DNA of 8,681 nucleotides from Thermodesulfovibrionales bacterium (GCA_022013235.1 JAKLQR010000247.1:1-8681); one strand, 5' to 3'. Counted from the stretch's first letter, positions 1 through 7,282 are shown. A program made the numbers and translations. Notes: generated by a model not told the origin, from the letters alone.

Positions 1-338
1 ACGAAGATGAGAATAAGGACGACGACGAGCGCATAAATTGCAAGAGACTCGATCATCGCGAGACCGATGATGAGGGTTGTGGTGATCTTTCCGGATGCAC
101 CAGGGTTCCTTGCGACTCCTTCGCAAGCACCACCAAGACCGGTACCCATACCGATACCGGTACCGAGGGCTGCGAGTCCCATTCCTAAGCCGCAGCCAAG
201 CGCTGCGAGAGCATAGTAGAAGATGTTGGAGCTACCACCTGTTGCTGTAGCTGCAGCAGCCTCTTCGGCAAAGCAGAGCGGTGCGAATAAACAGATCAAT
301 GCGAGTGAAAGAAGCATTACACTTAAGACTTTTCTCAT
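1..338 (-). CDS. atpE: F0F1 ATP synthase subunit c (N-terminal part, runs off the window)
   Basis: Subunit c forms the membrane rotor ring of the F0 sector and carries the protons that drive ATP synthesis. The visible 112 residues start with a signal-peptide-like stretch (residues 1-24: MRK, a hydrophobic core, then a CFA cleavage-like site before EEAAA). Helix 1 follows (about 38-69) with the Gly-rich GTGIGMGTGLGG packing motif, then the polar loop with the conserved R-N-P (77-79). Helix 2 contains the ion-carrying Glu97 in GLAMIESLAIYALVV. The position matching E. coli Ile28 / Ilyobacter Gln32 is Met64, so proton rather than sodium use is more likely. The start at 338 has a strong Shine-Dalgarno AAAGGAGG (348-355) nine bases upstream. 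It lies 32 bases after atpB and is surely co-transcribed with it. The last few residues and the stop lie outside the window. Identification is secure; the processing of the leader is inferred. Confidence 0.95.
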   Translation of the reverse strand, partial: MRKVLSVMLLSLALICLFAPLCFAEEAAAATATGGSSNIFYYALAALGCGLGMGLAALGTGIGMGTGLGGACEGVARNPGASGKITTTLIIGLAMIESLAIYALVVVLILIF

Positions 339-370
339 TCTTTTCTTCCTCCTTTCCAGAAAATTGTAAA

Positions 371-1054
371 TTAATGTGCCTCTTCAACGGCACCGGCAAA
401 ATAGCAGATCGTCAAAAGGGTAAACACGAGAGCCTGCACGACGCTCACGAGCAACCCCAGTCCGAGAATTACCGAAGGAATGAACCATGGAGCGATAATC
501 CCGAGAACGAGGAGCAGGATATGTTTCCCTGTCATATTACCAAAGAGTCGGACTGTCAGGGTCAGCGGACGTACGAAGTGACCGATGAGCTCAATCGGAA
601 ACATCAGAATCATGAGCGGGAGCCCTGCAAGGGAACGAATCGGACCGAGAAATTGGTTAAAGTAATGGATACCATGTACCCTGAACCCCATAAACTGATA
701 AAACAGAAAGACGGGGATTGCCATAGCTGCATTCGTATTGACATTCGCTGTGGCTGCAGTAAACCCTGGCACCAAGCCCATCAGATTGCATACAAGAATG
801 AACAGGAAAATTGTACAGATGAAGGGGAAGAAAGCCCTGCTCCAGTGATGGCCTATAGTCTCGTCGGTCAATTTTAATATGTACTCGACCATCATTTCGA
901 CAAAATTCTGAATACCCCTGGGTACGAGGTGCAGAGAACCTTTTACGGCCAACGCAACGACAATCAAAAGGATGGATGCGAATATTCCATAGCTGACATT
1001 ATGGGGAATCACTTCGGGTTTCACAAAGGCATCAAACAAAAGGACTTCTTCCAT
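371..1054 (-). CDS. atpB: F0F1 ATP synthase subunit a
   Basis: Subunit a is the membrane stator that provides the proton half-channels beside the c-ring. The 227-residue protein has the hydrophobic pattern of the family, with membrane segments near 22-40, 74-96, 108-125, 145-163, 176-195 and 197-222. The essential channel arginine is Arg169 in TVRLFGNM (E. coli Arg210). The conserved VCNLMGLVPG (88-97) and the C-terminal Gln207 (E. coli Gln252) are present. His178 sits where E. coli has Glu219, and Gly200 where E. coli has His245, a compensating swap seen in many lineages. It is shorter than E. coli AtpB (271 aa) because the N-terminus is short. The start at 1054 is supported by Shine-Dalgarno GAGGAGGT (1059-1066), four bases away. 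A promoter lies just upstream, so atpB begins a transcription unit that continues into atpE. No atpI lies upstream. Confidence 0.97.
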   Translation of the reverse strand: MEEVLLFDAFVKPEVIPHNVSYGIFASILLIVVALAVKGSLHLVPRGIQNFVEMMVEYILKLTDETIGHHWSRAFFPFICTIFLFILVCNLMGLVPGFTAATANVNTNAAMAIPVFLFYQFMGFRVHGIHYFNQFLGPIRSLAGLPLMILMFPIELIGHFVRPLTLTVRLFGNMTGKHILLLVLGIIAPWFIPSVILGLGLLVSVVQALVFTLLTICYFAGAVEEAH

Positions 1055-1087
1055 ATAGACCTCCTCAAGGGGATAAAAATCGCACTT

Positions 1088-1117
1088 ATCTTACATAACA
1101 ATTTTCTGAAAAGTCAA
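1088..1117 (-). promoter_or_regulatory. Predicted sigma-70-type promoter of the atpB-atpE unit
   Basis: On the minus strand, TTGACT (1112-1117, five of six consensus bases) is followed after 18 bases by TAAGAT (1088-1093, four of six). The predicted transcription start is near 1081, giving a leader of about 27 bases that contains the strong atpB ribosome-binding site. The spacer is A/T-rich. This is the only good promoter match in the 93-base gap between the TPR gene and atpB. Read-through from the PBP-TPR unit is also possible because no convincing terminator separates them. Confidence 0.55.
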
Positions 1118-1147
1118 TAGAAAAGACCCGCTTTTTCAAAATAAATA

Positions 1148-1456
1148 CTATTTTTTCATCGGGAACGGAGAGATGTTCGGATCAAGGACGTATGCCTCTC
1201 TGAAATACCTGGCTGACTCAGCATGATTCTTCAACTTGTAGTTCGCATACCCGAGCAGATAATAGGCATAAGGATCAGGTTTCTGCTCAACATACTCCTG
1301 AAGATAAATGGCCGCGTTTTTGAAATCTTTCTTCTTATACGCTTTCATCGCCTGGTCGTACGGATTTTCCTCTGCCGGTGCAATTCCGGCAAGGGAAAAC
1401 AGAACAAGAATGCTTACTACAAAACCGATAAACCATGTGATCCGTAAACGATTCAT
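1148..1456 (-). CDS. Small exported TPR-repeat protein downstream of PBP1A
   Basis: A 102-residue protein of unknown specific function. Residues 1-28 look like a signal peptide: MNRLR, a hydrophobic stretch, and an APA cleavage site before EE. There is no Cys, so no lipobox. The rest is two tetratricopeptide-like repeats, about 32-61 (YDQAMKAYKKKDFKNAAIYL, then EY) and 62-94 (YYLLGYANYKLKNHAESARY, then a helix ending in LDPN), with the usual Ala/Gly/Tyr/Pro positions. TPRs mediate protein-protein contacts, so a small periplasmic adaptor is likely. I chose the start at 1456, not the possible one at 1531. It directly precedes the signal peptide, has Shine-Dalgarno AGGAGGG at 1462-1468, and avoids a 65-base overlap with the PBP gene. 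It lies 10 bases after the PBP stop and is almost certainly co-transcribed with it, so a role in envelope or peptidoglycan synthesis is a reasonable inference only. Confidence 0.85.
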   Translation of the reverse strand: MNRLRITWFIGFVVSILVLFSLAGIAPAEENPYDQAMKAYKKKDFKNAAIYLQEYVEQKPDPYAYYLLGYANYKLKNHAESARYFREAYVLDPNISPFPMKK

Positions 1457-1461
1457 TGTAG

Positions 1462-1468
1462 CCCTCCT
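1462..1468 (-). promoter_or_regulatory. Ribosome-binding site of the TPR gene overlapping the PBP stop codon
   Basis: The minus strand reads TAGGAGGG here. The TAG (1467-1469) is the PBP1A stop codon, and AGGAGGG is a near-perfect Shine-Dalgarno five bases before the ATG at 1456. This decides the start of the TPR gene and suggests that ribosomes ending PBP1A can restart on it (translational coupling). Confidence 0.8.
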
Positions 1469-3779
1469 AATCGAAATTAAGGTTTGATTCTGTTTCCCGC
1501 AATTTACGGGGATGATAGATGAGAGGCGCAAACTGGGTTGGTTCAGTACCTTCCCTGAAATATTCCTTTATTCCTGAAGCTTCATCACGTGAAAGAAGAC
1601 CGGTTAACGGGTCTATTGTCTTGGTTATTATGCCTTCAGGCGGGGTGAAGTCCTCCGGTTCTCCGGTAAGAGTGTTCTTCATAAAATCCACCCATATCGG
1701 GCAAGCGGCGCGTGCGCCGGTCTCCTGCGAACCGAGGGATCGAACATCATCGAAGCCAACCCAGACAGTCGCTACCAGGGTTGATGAATAGCCGATGAAC
1801 CAGGCATCCCTGTATTCATTCGTTGTGCCGGTCTTGCCTGCTATAGGCCTGCCGAGTGCTTTTGCTCTCCATCCGGTGCCGTGCTGCACCACATCCTCCA
1901 TCAGCGAAGTGATCAGAAATGCAGTCTGCGGGCTGATTACCTCTTCGGCTTCAGGTTCATTGCTCTCGAGAATCCTGCCCCGTGCATCCGTGATATACTT
2001 GATTGCAACCGACTTTATTTTCATGCCGCCGTTGGCAAATACGCTGTAACAGAGGGAGAGTTCGAACGGGGAAACTGTCAGTGATCCAAGGGCCAGGGTA
2101 AGGTCTCGCGGCATATCCCCCTGAATGCCTATATTTCTTGCAAAATTCAGCACCGTATCAATGCCCAGTGCATCAACCAGTTTTACTGTAACCACATTTC
2201 TCGAATATGTCAATGCCTCACGGAGTGTTGTGGGGCCATAGAATTTATGATCAGCATTATTGGGTTTCCACTCGCCTCTCGGGCCTCCGGGATAGGTTAC
2301 CGGTTCATCAATAAGGATACTCGCGGGAGTGAAATTCTGATCCAATGCAGCAGCGTAGATGGTTGGCTTGAACGCAGAACCGGGCTGGCGTTTTGCATAA
2401 AGGGCCCTGTTGAAATCGCTTTTCACGAAATCATACCCTCCTACCAGCGCCCTGATAAAACCGGTATCGTGTTCCAGAGCCACGACAGCGCCCTCGACAT
2501 CGGGGTCCTGTTCCAGCTTGAGTTGAACCGAATGTCCCTGGACCTTGGATATACTTACTCTCACAATATCGCCGGGTTTCAGTATCTGTGGCAGGGTAAA
2601 GTCCTTGAGTATTCTCGATGTTCTTTTTTTCGGATCGAATACCTTCGACGCCCACCGTGCGTCCTCAAGCGAGAGTTTGCCGATGACTCCCCGCGTCTTG
2701 ATTTGCGCCTCTTTCTTGCCGACTGTGAGGACGATGCCTGTAGCTATCTCGCCGGAGGTTCCGACAACCTGTGTGTCCACTTCGCGTTGTTTCATTTCTT
2801 TCTCAAAGTCGATATCGTTTCGATGCTCTATCGGTCCACGCCATCCTCTTCTCTTGTCCAGCGCCCTTAACCCCTCCTGGAGCGCCCTTGCAGCATGGTA
2901 TTGCGCCCGTTTATCCAGTGTGGTATATACTCTCATATCCCCTTTGTACACGGTTTCTTCACCATAAGTTGCTTCAAGGTATTTCCGTATGTATTCAATA
3001 AAGTAGTTATTTGCTTCGATTCCCTTTCTCATGCTTGAGAGGTAAATCGGCTGCTTTCCGGCATTCTCTTTCTGGGATTTATTGATATATCCCTCCTCCT
3101 CCATGCGGGAAAGCACAATCTGCTGCCTGTCTTTGGCTTTTGTGAGATTGTTGTAGGGGGAATACGAAGTCGGCGCCTTAATAAGGCCCGCAATGAGGGC
3201 AGCTTCGGCCAGGGTTATCGACTTTACTGATTTCCCGAAGTATACGCGTGACGCCATTTCAACCCCATATGCGCCATGACCGATATATATCCTGTTGAGA
3301 TACAACTCGAGTATCTCGTTTTTCGTGAGGTTCTTTTCTATCTTTACCGCAAGGACTGCCTCCCGAAGCTTTCTCTTCAGGGTTTTTTCGGGGCTGAGGA
3401 ACATGATTTTTGTAAGCTGCTGTGTGATAGTGCTCCCCCCTTCTTTGAGCCCTGCAGAGAGTATGTCTTTCACAATCGCTCTCATAATGGCGATGTAATC
3501 AATCCCCTTGTGCTTCCAGAAGCGCGAATCTTCCACTGCGATAACTGCCTGAATCATATGTTCCGGTATGTCGCGGATTGGGACAAAGATGCCCTTTTGC
3601 ACCTTAAGTTCGCCGATCAGGGAGCCGTCGTCGGCATATATCTTCGTCCCGGCATCCTGATCGATGTCTTTCATTTCCTCTAAGGAGGGAATACCGGTAC
3701 TGATCGCGAGGTAACTGCCTGCAGAAACACCAATGATTATGGAGATTACCGCGAGGATGATGCTCAGTTTTAACTTCAT
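1467..3779 (-). CDS. mrcA: Class A penicillin-binding protein 1A (bifunctional peptidoglycan synthase)
   Basis: This enzyme polymerises lipid II into glycan strands and cross-links the peptides on the outer face of the inner membrane. The 770 residues begin with a short cytoplasmic tail and one membrane anchor (about 5-28). The GT51 glycosyltransferase domain (about 50-225) has catalytic Glu83 in AVEDSRFWKHKG, GGSTITQQLTK (114-124), and the KLREAVLAVKIEK motif with Glu140. An OB-like insert typical of Gram-negative PBP1A spans about 315-425. The transpeptidase domain (about 430-700) has the acyl-serine motif S468-A-F-K471, S526-R-N528 and K649-T-G651. All catalytic motifs are intact, and the length is a little below E. 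coli PBP1A (850). It starts a minus-strand unit that continues into the TPR gene and diverges from dnaE. The ATG at 3779 keeps the membrane anchor. Upstream there is only a weak AAAGG 11-12 bases away, and the predicted transcript may begin at the ATG itself. Confidence 0.96.
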   Translation of the reverse strand: MKLKLSIILAVISIIIGVSAGSYLAISTGIPSLEEMKDIDQDAGTKIYADDGSLIGELKVQKGIFVPIRDIPEHMIQAVIAVEDSRFWKHKGIDYIAIMRAIVKDILSAGLKEGGSTITQQLTKIMFLSPEKTLKRKLREAVLAVKIEKNLTKNEILELYLNRIYIGHGAYGVEMASRVYFGKSVKSITLAEAALIAGLIKAPTSYSPYNNLTKAKDRQQIVLSRMEEEGYINKSQKENAGKQPIYLSSMRKGIEANNYFIEYIRKYLEATYGEETVYKGDMRVYTTLDKRAQYHAARALQEGLRALDKRRGWRGPIEHRNDIDFEKEMKQREVDTQVVGTSGEIATGIVLTVGKKEAQIKTRGVIGKLSLEDARWASKVFDPKKRTSRILKDFTLPQILKPGDIVRVSISKVQGHSVQLKLEQDPDVEGAVVALEHDTGFIRALVGGYDFVKSDFNRALYAKRQPGSAFKPTIYAAALDQNFTPASILIDEPVTYPGGPRGEWKPNNADHKFYGPTTLREALTYSRNVVTVKLVDALGIDTVLNFARNIGIQGDMPRDLTLALGSLTVSPFELSLCYSVFANGGMKIKSVAIKYITDARGRILESNEPEAEEVISPQTAFLITSLMEDVVQHGTGWRAKALGRPIAGKTGTTNEYRDAWFIGYSSTLVATVWVGFDDVRSLGSQETGARAACPIWVDFMKNTLTGEPEDFTPPEGIITKTIDPLTGLLSRDEASGIKEYFREGTEPTQFAPLIYHPRKLRETESNLNFD

Positions 3780-3785
3780 TCAGGA

Positions 3786-3815
3786 ATTATACCTTTCATG
3801 GAAAAGGCCTGTCAA
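3786..3815 (-). promoter_or_regulatory. Perfect-consensus sigma-70 promoter of the PBP1A-TPR unit
   Basis: The minus strand has TTGACA (3810-3815) and TATAAT (3786-3791), both six of six, with an 18-base spacer. After the -10 box come six bases (TCCTGA) and then the ATG at 3779, so the expected +1 is at 3779-3780. That implies a leaderless or nearly leaderless mRNA. The spacer holds an imperfect dyad, CCTTT-6-AAAGG (3792-3807), that could bind a regulator. The boxes are seen directly; the start point is predicted from normal -10 to +1 spacing. Confidence 0.7.
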
Positions 3816-3829
3816 AGCACCTCTTTCGA

Positions 3830-3859
3830 TTGACTTGAAACTCTGCCTGAGGGTAATAT
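3830..3859 (+). promoter_or_regulatory. Predicted sigma-70-type promoter of dnaE-accA
   Basis: TTGACT (3830-3835, five of six) and TAATAT (3854-3859, four of six) are separated by 18 bases. The expected transcription start, about seven bases after the -10, coincides with the dnaE ATG at 3866. The -35 box lies 14 bases from the -35 of the divergent PBP1A promoter, so the two polymerase sites are back to back. An alternative is a promoter farther upstream, with GAGGG (3849-3853) serving as a distant Shine-Dalgarno 12 bases before the ATG; the proposed -10 and this site touch. Confidence 0.45.
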
Positions 3860-3865
3860 TCTTAT

Positions 3866-6800
3866 ATGGTTCAGCATGCCGATTATGTTCCCCTCCATGT
3901 TCATACTGAATACAGCTTGCTCGACGGAGCGATAAAGATAAAAGAACTCGTCGAACAGGCTTCTGCATTCAGGATGCCCGCTGTTGCGATCACCGACCAT
4001 GGGAATCTCTTCGGAGCGGTGGAATTCTATCGCCTCGCGACAAAAGCGGGGATAAAACCCATCATCGGATGCGAGGTCTATATATCGTCCGGCAGCCGCT
4101 TCGACAAGAAACAGGGCGGCGAGATCGACGAAGCATCGTTCCATCTCATTCTCCTTGCGAAGGACAACCACGGATACCGCAACCTTGTAACTCTGGTCAC
4201 CAGAGCCTATATGGAGGGGTTCTATTATAAACCGAGGATAGATATGCAGCTTCTGGAACAGTACAGCGGCGGTCTTATTGCCCTTAGCTCATGCCTGAAA
4301 GGAGAGATCCCTTATTACCTCATGAGAGGTATGGTTGACCGGGCGAGGAAAAAGGCACTGGAATATAAACATATCCTGGGGCCTGATAATTTTTACCTCG
4401 AGATTCAGGATAACGGGATCGCCGAACAGGAGGAAGTAAACAGAAAACTCGTTGAATTAGCAAAGGAATTACACATTGGTATCGTTGCCACGAATGATTG
4501 TCATTACATGAGGCCTGATGATGCGAAAGCCCATGATATTTTGCTCTGTATACAAACAGGGAAGAGCTTTCAGGACAAAGCCCGCCTTAAGTTTAAAACA
4601 GAAAGTCTGTATTTTAAATCCCCCGAGGAGATGCAGCAGGCTTTCAGGGAATTGCCGGAGGCGATTCAGAATACCAGGAATATTGCAGCACGCTGTAATG
4701 TAGAGTTTTCACTCGGGAAAACCCTGCTGCCGGTATACGAGATAGAAGACGGAAGATCGCCCGAAGCAGTTCTTGAACAACTCGCCCGCGAAGGTCTTAC
4801 GATGCGCATGGGGCCGGACCCTGCTGCCATCTATACGGAACGATTGAAAATGGAGCTGCGCATGATAGAGAAGATGGGATACTCATCGTACTTTCTCATC
4901 GTCTGGGATTTTATCAGTTATGCGAAAAAGAGAGGCATCCCCGTCGGTCCCGGCCGGGGGTCTGCTGCCGGAAGCCTTGTGTCATATTGTCTCGGTATTA
5001 CCGACATAGATCCCGTCCAGTATAATCTTCTTTTCGAGCGGTTCCTTAATCCGGAAAGGATAAGCATGCCGTATATAGACGTAGATTTCTGCAAGGACAG
5101 GCGGCCGGAAGTCATTTCCTATGTTGCCGAGAAATACGGAAAAGATCACGTAGCACAGATTATTACATTCGGCACCATGGCTGCAAAGGCGGCGATACGG
5201 GATGTCGGACGGGCGCTGGACATACCGTATGGCGAAGTGGATAAAATCGCGAAACTTATCCCGAATACGCTGAACATTACGATAGAGAACGCCCTGCATG
5301 TGGAACCCCAGCTTATGGCGCTCTATAATACAAATCCGAAGATACAGGAATTAATCAATGTCGCCATGCGGCTCGAAGGGCTTTCCAGGCATGCATCAAC
5401 CCATGCCGCAGGGGTTGTGATATCACCGACGCCCCTTACCGATTATGTGCCGCTCTATAAAAACCCGTCGGACGAAAGCATCGTTTCACAATTCGATATG
5501 GTCTCAATAGAAAAAATAGGGCTTCTGAAATTCGATTTCCTCGGATTAAAAACCCTCACCGTGATAAACAAGACTCTCCAGTACATCAGGGAGAACGGGA
5601 AAACCTTTTCACTGAAGGACATCTCATTTGACGACAGCGATACCTATCAGCTCCTCGGTGAAGGGAATACGACAGGTATTTTCCAGCTCGAAAGTGCAGG
5701 GATGAGGGACCTGCTGGTCAAAAGCGTCCCCAACAGGTTTGAGGACCTTATTGCGATCGTCGCCCTCTACAGACCCGGACCGATGGGAAGCGGTATGCTC
5801 GATGAGTTTATCAAGAGGAAAAAAGGGCTTATCCCCGTAAAATATGAACTGCCCCAGTTAAAGGAGATCCTTGACGAAACCTACGGGGTCATTCTTTACC
5901 AGGAACAGGTCATGCGGATAGCGAATAAACTGGCGAATTTCAGCATGGGACAGGCTGACATCCTGAGAAAGGCGATGGGAAAGAAGAAGCCTGCGGAAAT
6001 GGAGAAACTGAAAGAGGTATTCATAGAGGGCGCCAAATCAAACGGGATATTGGAAAAGAAAGCGACAAGGATTTTCAACCTCATGGAACATTTTGCAGAA
6101 TACGGCTTCAATAAATCACATTCTGCTGCATATGCTTATGTCGCTTTTCAGACTGCGTTTCTGAAGGCCCACTTCCCGGTGGAATTCATGGCGGCCACCC
6201 TGACTGCCGATATGGATAACACCGATAAAGTCGTCAAGTTTATTGCCGGCTGCCGTGAGATGGGGATAACCATGTTTCCGCCGGATATTAATGAGTCGGG
6301 AAAAGAATTCAAGGTGGTCGGGAATTCGATACGGTTCGGACTCGAAGCGGTGAAAGGGGTCGGCGCGTCAGCCCTTGAGTCCATCATTGAAGCCCGTACC
6401 GAAGGGGGTCCCTATGCCTCGCTGGAAAATTTCCTTGAGCGGGTCGACCAGAGGAAAGTGAATAAGAAGGTTATCGAAGGGCTCATCAAGGCAGGGGCAT
6501 TCGATTCCCTCAAGGTTGCACGGGCGCAGGCGATGGATTTCGTCAACAGGCATCTGAACGGAGCAAAAAGTTATTCAGCGCGGGCATTCGGCCAGCAGAA
6601 TATTTTCGGTGGATCTCCTGAAGAGACTGAGGATACCGGCGGCGAATGGAGTACGGAAGAAATACTGAAACATGAAAAAGAGGCGCTTGGTTTTTATCTT
6701 ACGGGACACCCGTTAACAAGATATAAATCTCATTTGAAGCGGCTCGGGACGAAAAGGATATCGGAAATCGACGAACTGTCTGATGGACAGGATATCAGTA

Positions 6801-7282
6801 TAGGCGGCATCCTGACCGGGATCCGGAAAATCCAGACGAAAGCAAAAGCCGAGATCATGGCATATTGCACACTGGAAGGTCCGGAGAGTACTGTCGATGT
6901 GATCGTTTTCCCGGAACTCTACAGAAACAGTATTTCTATCCTGCAGAAAGATAGCCCCCTGCTTGTAAAAGGCACTGTGGATAAAACCGAGAAAGGGGTC
7001 AAGATTGTTGCCCATAGCATATCGAGGCTGGACGGGGTTCACCCACAGTCGGGGCAGAAGGCAGAGATAGTGCTCAGGTTTCCGTTGCAGAACGGAGTGG
7101 ATTTACAGACCCTCAAGACCCTGCTCTCATCACAGCAAAAGGGGGTTTATCCGCTCTATCTGAGGATTCTCTATAAAGGAGCTGAGACATTGATTGCGAC
7201 CGGAATGAGCATATCGGACGACAGTGAAACCATAAATAAAGTAGAAAAGATCGCAGGCAAGGGAACGGTGGCTTTTCTATGA
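3866..7282 (+). CDS. dnaE: DNA polymerase III subunit alpha (DnaE1 type)
   Basis: This is the replicative polymerase core. The 1138 residues are close to E. coli DnaE (1160). The N-terminal PHP domain (about 5-215) has H11-V-H13, D20, ITDH45GN, GCE70V, H93, C143 and ND211CH213, so its metal ligands appear intact. The palm and finger region contains GPGRGSAAGS, the DxD pair D405/D407, third catalytic Asp557 in KFDFLG, HASTHAAGVV, RPGPMGSGMLDEF, ADILRKAMGKKK and FNKSHSAAYA. A helix-hairpin-helix segment (KVNKKVIEGLIKAGAFD) follows. Q910-Q-N-I-F914 fits the beta-clamp-binding QxxLF pattern. An OB-fold (about 970-1055) and a C-terminal tail of the kind that binds tau complete it. Tyr403 replaces the usual Asp two residues before the DxD. 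The start at 3866 matches the family N-terminus, but the Shine-Dalgarno is weak (GAGGG, 12 bases away). It overlaps accA by ATGA. Confidence 0.98.
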   Translation: MVQHADYVPLHVHTEYSLLDGAIKIKELVEQASAFRMPAVAITDHGNLFGAVEFYRLATKAGIKPIIGCEVYISSGSRFDKKQGGEIDEASFHLILLAKDNHGYRNLVTLVTRAYMEGFYYKPRIDMQLLEQYSGGLIALSSCLKGEIPYYLMRGMVDRARKKALEYKHILGPDNFYLEIQDNGIAEQEEVNRKLVELAKELHIGIVATNDCHYMRPDDAKAHDILLCIQTGKSFQDKARLKFKTESLYFKSPEEMQQAFRELPEAIQNTRNIAARCNVEFSLGKTLLPVYEIEDGRSPEAVLEQLAREGLTMRMGPDPAAIYTERLKMELRMIEKMGYSSYFLIVWDFISYAKKRGIPVGPGRGSAAGSLVSYCLGITDIDPVQYNLLFERFLNPERISMPYIDVDFCKDRRPEVISYVAEKYGKDHVAQIITFGTMAAKAAIRDVGRALDIPYGEVDKIAKLIPNTLNITIENALHVEPQLMALYNTNPKIQELINVAMRLEGLSRHASTHAAGVVISPTPLTDYVPLYKNPSDESIVSQFDMVSIEKIGLLKFDFLGLKTLTVINKTLQYIRENGKTFSLKDISFDDSDTYQLLGEGNTTGIFQLESAGMRDLLVKSVPNRFEDLIAIVALYRPGPMGSGMLDEFIKRKKGLIPVKYELPQLKEILDETYGVILYQEQVMRIANKLANFSMGQADILRKAMGKKKPAEMEKLKEVFIEGAKSNGILEKKATRIFNLMEHFAEYGFNKSHSAAYAYVAFQTAFLKAHFPVEFMAATLTADMDNTDKVVKFIAGCREMGITMFPPDINESGKEFKVVGNSIRFGLEAVKGVGASALESIIEARTEGGPYASLENFLERVDQRKVNKKVIEGLIKAGAFDSLKVARAQAMDFVNRHLNGAKSYSARAFGQQNIFGGSPEETEDTGGEWSTEEILKHEKEALGFYLTGHPLTRYKSHLKRLGTKRISEIDELSDGQDISIGGILTGIRKIQTKAKAEIMAYCTLEGPESTVDVIVFPELYRNSISILQKDSPLLVKGTVDKTEKGVKIVAHSISRLDGVHPQSGQKAEIVLRFPLQNGVDLQTLKTLLSSQQKGVYPLYLRILYKGAETLIATGMSISDDSETINKVEKIAGKGTVAFL

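Noticed and set aside
1..338. Sodium-specific c-ring
   Set aside because: Glu97-Ser98 and Tyr102 recall Na+ rings, but the position that needs Gln is Met64, so proton coupling is more likely.
281..877. Plus-strand 198-codon reading frame across atpB and the atpE start
   Set aside because: It is antisense to two clearly identified ATP synthase genes, its protein is highly polar with no family resemblance, and it has no ribosome-binding site.
1120..1137. Possible terminator hairpin after the TPR gene (GAAAAG-5-CTTTTTC)
   Set aside because: The stem is A/T-rich and needs a bulge, there is no U-tract, and it adjoins the atp promoter -35 box. It is too weak to call.
1457..1531. A longer start for the TPR protein
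   Set aside because: It would add 25 polar residues before the signal peptide and overlap the PBP gene by 65 bases, while the start at 1456 has an excellent Shine-Dalgarno.
2247..2870. Plus-strand 207-codon reading frame
   Set aside because: It is antisense to the catalytic part of PBP1A and shows no recognisable motifs or start signals.
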